Below, one piece after another: positions 61,140 through 64,000 of a stretch of DNA of 64,000 nt; the stretch's first letter is position 1, and each line of letters begins with the position of its first letter. The notes below the pieces were generated by a model, which worked only from the letters and a program-made list of their open reading frames with translations, did no database searches and was not told the DNA's origin. The position numbers and the translations under genes are program-made. This DNA comes from Snuella lapsa (GTDB taxonomy: Bacteria > Bacteroidota > Bacteroidia > Flavobacteriales > Flavobacteriaceae), in assembly GCF_039539345.1 (NCBI RefSeq), contig NZ_BAABCY010000053.1, positions 1-64,000 of the forward strand, in the 5' to 3' direction.

Positions 61140-62639
61140 ATGAAATTAAAATTACAGCAAGCTTTGCTTGCCTTGTCTTTATTAGTAGTTCTTACAAACT
61201 GCAAGAATGAAAATAAAGGAGCCATGGCAGATAACATGGCTAAAACGGAAGCAGTGCCAAAAGGAAAGGATAATGTAGCCTATCAGTGGGCACATATAGC
61301 GCTTGAAGGTACAGCAAATGATACAGATAAGTTTAAGCCAAGACCAACGATCACCTCAAGATTTTTAGGATTGATTTTCACATCAATGTTCGATGCCTGG
61401 ACACGATACGACGATAAGGCAAGTCCGGTTTACCTTAATGATGTAGCACGTCAGCCTAAAAACAAAAGAACCCTAAAGAATAAAGAAATCGCCGTGAGTT
61501 ATGCGGCTTATCGTGCCCTAAGTGAATACTATTACTCTGATAGTGTTATGTTTAAGAATAAAATGATAAAATTAGGGCTAGATCCTAATAATAAGTCGCT
61601 AGATCCTACAACACCAGAAGGAATAGGAAATCTGGCGGCAAAAATGGTTATCGATGCACGTAGGCATGATGGTTCCAATCAATATGGTGATGTCGAAGGA
61701 TCTATGGGCAAACCGTATTTCGATTACACGGGATATAAGCCGGTTAACGATGCCGATAATAATGTCGATATTAACAGGTGGCAGCCTAAATATTTTTCAG
61801 ATGGAAAAGGCGGAAAGTTTGCTCCAGGATGCTTAACCCCATACTGGCAAAAAGTAAGACCACTTTTACTTAGTACGGCAGATCAGTTTCGCCCAGGACC
61901 ACCCCCCGTGTTAGGTTCAGATCAGTTAAAAGAAGAAGTAAAAGAAGTTGTTGAATTACAAGCTAATTTAACCCCAGAACATAAAGCCTTGGTAGAGTTT
62001 ATGCGCGATGGTCCCAAGTCGGTACAGCAGGCGGGACACTGGTTGAAGTTTGCTCAGGATGTGTCGTTAAGAGATCATCATACACTTGACGAGGATATAA
62101 AGATGTATTTTCTTGTAGAATCGGTTGCTATGGACGGCTTTATCGCGTGTTGGGATTCAAAAATGCATTACGATTTTGCAAGACCATATGCCTTAGTGCA
62201 TGAGTATTATCAAGATCAAACCATTGATGCCTGGGGAGGTCCAGATAAAGGCATGGTGAAAATGAAAGGCCAGGAATGGCGTCCATATTCTCCCGATACT
62301 TTTTTGTGTCCACCATTTCCTAGTTACGTGTCAGGACATAGTACTATTAGCGGAGGCTGTGCCGAAGCACTAAGACTATTTACCGGCAACGATAAATTTG
62401 GTGTTGAAGTAGAATTGATCCCAGGTGCGCTTACCGAGCCCAATAATCTTGGAGATCCAGTAGTTCTTAAATTTCCAACCTTTACCAAAACAGGAGAAAT
62501 GGCAGGGATATCCAGAGTAATGGGAGGGTACCATATTCAAGCAGATAATATTGAAGGACTTAATTTAGGACGGAATATAGCCCGTTACAATTACAAAAAA
62601 TATTTGGAGCTTCTTGGTGAATCTACAGATAATCTATAG
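61140..62639 (+). CDS. Vanadium-dependent haloperoxidase-like lipoprotein
   Basis: A 499-residue protein with lipobox LLVVLTNCKNE. Its C-terminal half is a PAP2/vanadium-haloperoxidase fold: WDSKMHYDFARPYALVHEYY (vanadate-binding K and R), CPPFPSYVSGHSTISGGCAE (SGH), and GISRVMGGYHIQADNIEGLN (R and the axial His). Such proteins in Bacteroidota include true haloperoxidases and acid phosphatase relatives; which applies here cannot be told. It is exported, so activity would be periplasmic or surface-exposed. The DoxX-like gene follows 88 nt on. Confidence 0.85.
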   Translation: MKLKLQQALLALSLLVVLTNCKNENKGAMADNMAKTEAVPKGKDNVAYQWAHIALEGTANDTDKFKPRPTITSRFLGLIFTSMFDAWTRYDDKASPVYLNDVARQPKNKRTLKNKEIAVSYAAYRALSEYYYSDSVMFKNKMIKLGLDPNNKSLDPTTPEGIGNLAAKMVIDARRHDGSNQYGDVEGSMGKPYFDYTGYKPVNDADNNVDINRWQPKYFSDGKGGKFAPGCLTPYWQKVRPLLLSTADQFRPGPPPVLGSDQLKEEVKEVVELQANLTPEHKALVEFMRDGPKSVQQAGHWLKFAQDVSLRDHHTLDEDIKMYFLVESVAMDGFIACWDSKMHYDFARPYALVHEYYQDQTIDAWGGPDKGMVKMKGQEWRPYSPDTFLCPPFPSYVSGHSTISGGCAEALRLFTGNDKFGVEVELIPGALTEPNNLGDPVVLKFPTFTKTGEMAGISRVMGGYHIQADNIEGLNLGRNIARYNYKKYLELLGESTDNL

Positions 62640-62668
62640 CTAGTAGAGAGAGTTGTTAGTTTGAAATT

Positions 62669-62704
62669 CGCCCCCCTCATGTTATATAACATTTAGAGGG
62701 GCGG
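62669..62704. terminator. GC-capped hairpin between haloperoxidase-like and DoxX-like genes
   Basis: CGCCCC-cc-TC (62669-62678) pairs with GAGGGGCG (62696-62703), and the interior ATGTTATATAACAT is a perfect 14-nt palindrome. It could be a terminator or mRNA-processing hairpin. No clear T-run follows. Confidence 0.45.
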
Positions 62705-62727
62705 ATAAAATTAAAAAGTAAGTTAGT

Positions 62728-63159
62728 ATGGCTCGTTTTATTTCCCGTATCAATAAATTCAGATTGTTAAGTGTTAGTATTGGAATAATATACCTTTGGT
62801 TTGGAGGGCTTAAATTTTTTCCGGAGTTGAGCCCTGCAGATGCTTTAGCTAAACAAACCATAACGTTTTTAACATTGGGATTTATGCCAGAAAAGATAAG
62901 CATTTTAATGCTGGCAGTTTTAGAGGTAGCTATTGGTTTGTTTCTAATCTTTAACTTTCAAATTAAAAAAGTTGTTGTTGCTGCCATTTTGCATTTAGTA
63001 CTTACATTTATTCCAATGCTATTCTTTCCAGAAATATCATTCACTAAAGCACCTTTTGTTCTAACCCTTGTTGGGCAGTATATTATTAAGAACATTGTTA
63101 TTATTAGTGCGTTGTTGTTTATTTATCCTTTAGAAGAGTATAAAAGGGAAGCCATTTAA
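62728..63159 (+). CDS. DoxX/YkgB-like membrane protein
   Basis: A 143-residue protein with four helices: SVSIGIIYLWFGGLKFFPEL, ISILMLAVLEVAIGLFLIFN, VVVAAILHLVLTFIPMLFFP and IIKNIVIISALLFIY. The FGGLKFFPELSPAD motif is typical of the YkgB/DUF417 branch of DoxX-like proteins. Function is not established; redox or quinone links have been proposed. It is 88 nt after the haloperoxidase-like gene on the same strand. Confidence 0.8.
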   Translation: MARFISRINKFRLLSVSIGIIYLWFGGLKFFPELSPADALAKQTITFLTLGFMPEKISILMLAVLEVAIGLFLIFNFQIKKVVVAAILHLVLTFIPMLFFPEISFTKAPFVLTLVGQYIIKNIVIISALLFIYPLEEYKREAI

Positions 63160-63246
63160 GATGCTTCTGTAGCATTCCTAATTAAATTAAAAACTTCAAT
63201 AAAGGAGGGTTATTGCTCTTTTATAATCAGATTATAATAGAACATA

Positions 63247-64000
63247 ATGAAAAATAAATATTTTATAAGTACAGTTTTTGTGCTTTTTCTATGCTTGTAT
63301 ACAGGAACAAATAAAATAAAAGCCCAAGGGTGTGTTGCCATTCGTGGTTACTCGTCATGTAGTGCAGGAAATATGGAAAATGGGATTAACCTAAAACAAG
63401 GAGAGTTTACGGTAGGTTCTAACTTCAGGTACTTTGAGTCCTTCCGACACTTTAGAGGAACTGAAGAAGAGACAAACAGGGTAGATGAAGGTACCAATGT
63501 AATAAATGACTCCTATTTTTCTGATATTACATTTAATTTATGGAATTAGCGATAGATTTTATACCAATGTGTTAATTCCTTTTGTTTCGCATACTAGATC
63601 GTCATTGTACGAACATGGTGGAAATAGGCTTGGTGATAGACGTAATACAAAGTCCAGCGGATTGTCGGACATTCGTTTAGGTGCAGGGTTTTGGCTGTTT
63701 AAGCCTAACAGTAAATCTTTTAATGTAGCATTAGGGACTGGAATAAAATTGCCTACAGGTGATTATAGGTATACAGATACCTTTTACAATCAGGGAGATA
63801 ATAAAGATATGATGGTTGATAACGTTGTTGATCAATCAATACAACCGGGTGATGGTGGTGTAGGGTTTAATTTAGACCTTCAAGGATATCAAACGTTGTC
63901 TCACCATTTTATGCTAACAACAACGTTATACTATTTGTTTAACCCTAGGGAAACGAACGGGGTTCTAACACGCAGTGGGTCAAGTGAGTTTTCGGTACCA
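63247..64000 (+). pseudogene. Outer-membrane barrel protein with frameshift, cut by window end
   Basis: The first frame encodes a signal peptide (KYFISTVFVLFLCLYTGTNK) and GCVAIRGYSSCSAGNMENGI through DSYFSDITFN before TAG at 63547. From 63539 the next frame continues without break to the window end: YGISDRFYTNVLIPFVSHTR, GLSDIRLGAGFWLFKPN, ALGTGIKLPTGDYRYTDTFY. The two halves make one transporter-like OM barrel, so one inserted or two deleted bases fall at about 63538-63541. The pattern matches the secreted OM proteins often paired with haloperoxidase-like genes. Confidence 0.7.

Noticed and set aside
1..64000. CRISPR array, IS element, prophage or tRNA genes
   Set aside because: No regularly spaced repeats, transposase or integrase motifs, phage structural genes or tRNA cloverleaf were seen on either strand.

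Overview
The window comes from an AT-rich member of the Bacteroidota, most probably a marine or environmental Flavobacteriaceae. The evidence is the repeated promoter element TAnnTTTG upstream of many genes, the near absence of Shine-Dalgarno sequences, a tmRNA whose tag reads GENNYALAA, and family content typical of that group: a mevalonate pathway, CreD, DUF1361, TlpA lipoproteins, NamZ, and an OM barrel paired with a long TPR protein. I see no prophage, IS element, CRISPR array, tRNA or rRNA.

Layout. 1-640: scar of two broken genes, the 5' part of a C39 peptidase joined to the 3' part of a VCBS/FG-GAP protein. 711-4052: a propeller lipoprotein, then a tightly overlapped trio (glycerophosphodiester phosphodiesterase, HI0933 flavoprotein, DUF1697). 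4247-7399: diphosphomevalonate decarboxylase, mevalonate kinase and a UbiA prenyltransferase. 7545-9012: a secreted FG-GAP/PQQ-type propeller whose signal peptide is out of frame. 9127-9999: an RsuA/RluB-type protein with a mutated catalytic motif. 10406-14040: polyamine operon (arginine decarboxylase, agmatinase, deoxyhypusine-synthase-like protein) plus a small acidic protein. 14216-17066: RMD1/DUF155 protein, GT-C glycosyltransferase, NTF2-like lipoprotein. 17278-18642: a small AT-rich accessory patch holding a truncated graspetide-type ATP-grasp gene and membrane-protein genes, lying against the 3' end of the tmRNA gene (18727-19117). 19301-21328: saccharopine/alanine-dehydrogenase-like enzyme and an SDR. 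21362-24849: a CreD locus with its own winged-helix regulator and two copies of one operator-like inverted repeat. 24900-31593: transglutaminase, TlpA lipoprotein, DUF1801, KdsA, BipA and a small YgjV-like protein. 31709-46372: surface-glycan locus with two Wzx flippases, a NoeA-type methyltransferase, sulfatase-like enzyme, FemAB/GNAT protein, sugar aminotransferase, sugar ketoisomerase, 2OG oxygenase, four glycosyltransferases or capsule-type transferases and a methyltransferase. 46411-52723: FtsE-like ATPase, a 1007-residue TPR protein with an OM barrel, and a DUF1287 protein. 52812-64000: methyltransferase, YkgJ protein, sterol-desaturase-like hydroxylase, NamZ, LolC/E-like permease, hybrid histidine kinase with a convergent LytTR regulator, vanadium-haloperoxidase-like lipoprotein, DoxX-like protein and a frameshifted OM-protein gene cut by the window end.

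The most informative observations are the paired operators in the CreD region, the degenerate pseudouridine synthase, the decayed graspetide enzyme at the tmRNA 3' end, two single-base frameshifts in secreted proteins, three convergent gene pairs with interleaved stop codons, and a REP/MITE-like hairpin before the mevalonate decarboxylase. No clearly new multi-gene system is proven here. The ATP-grasp/membrane-protein pair beside tmRNA and the CreD regulon are the best candidates for follow-up.
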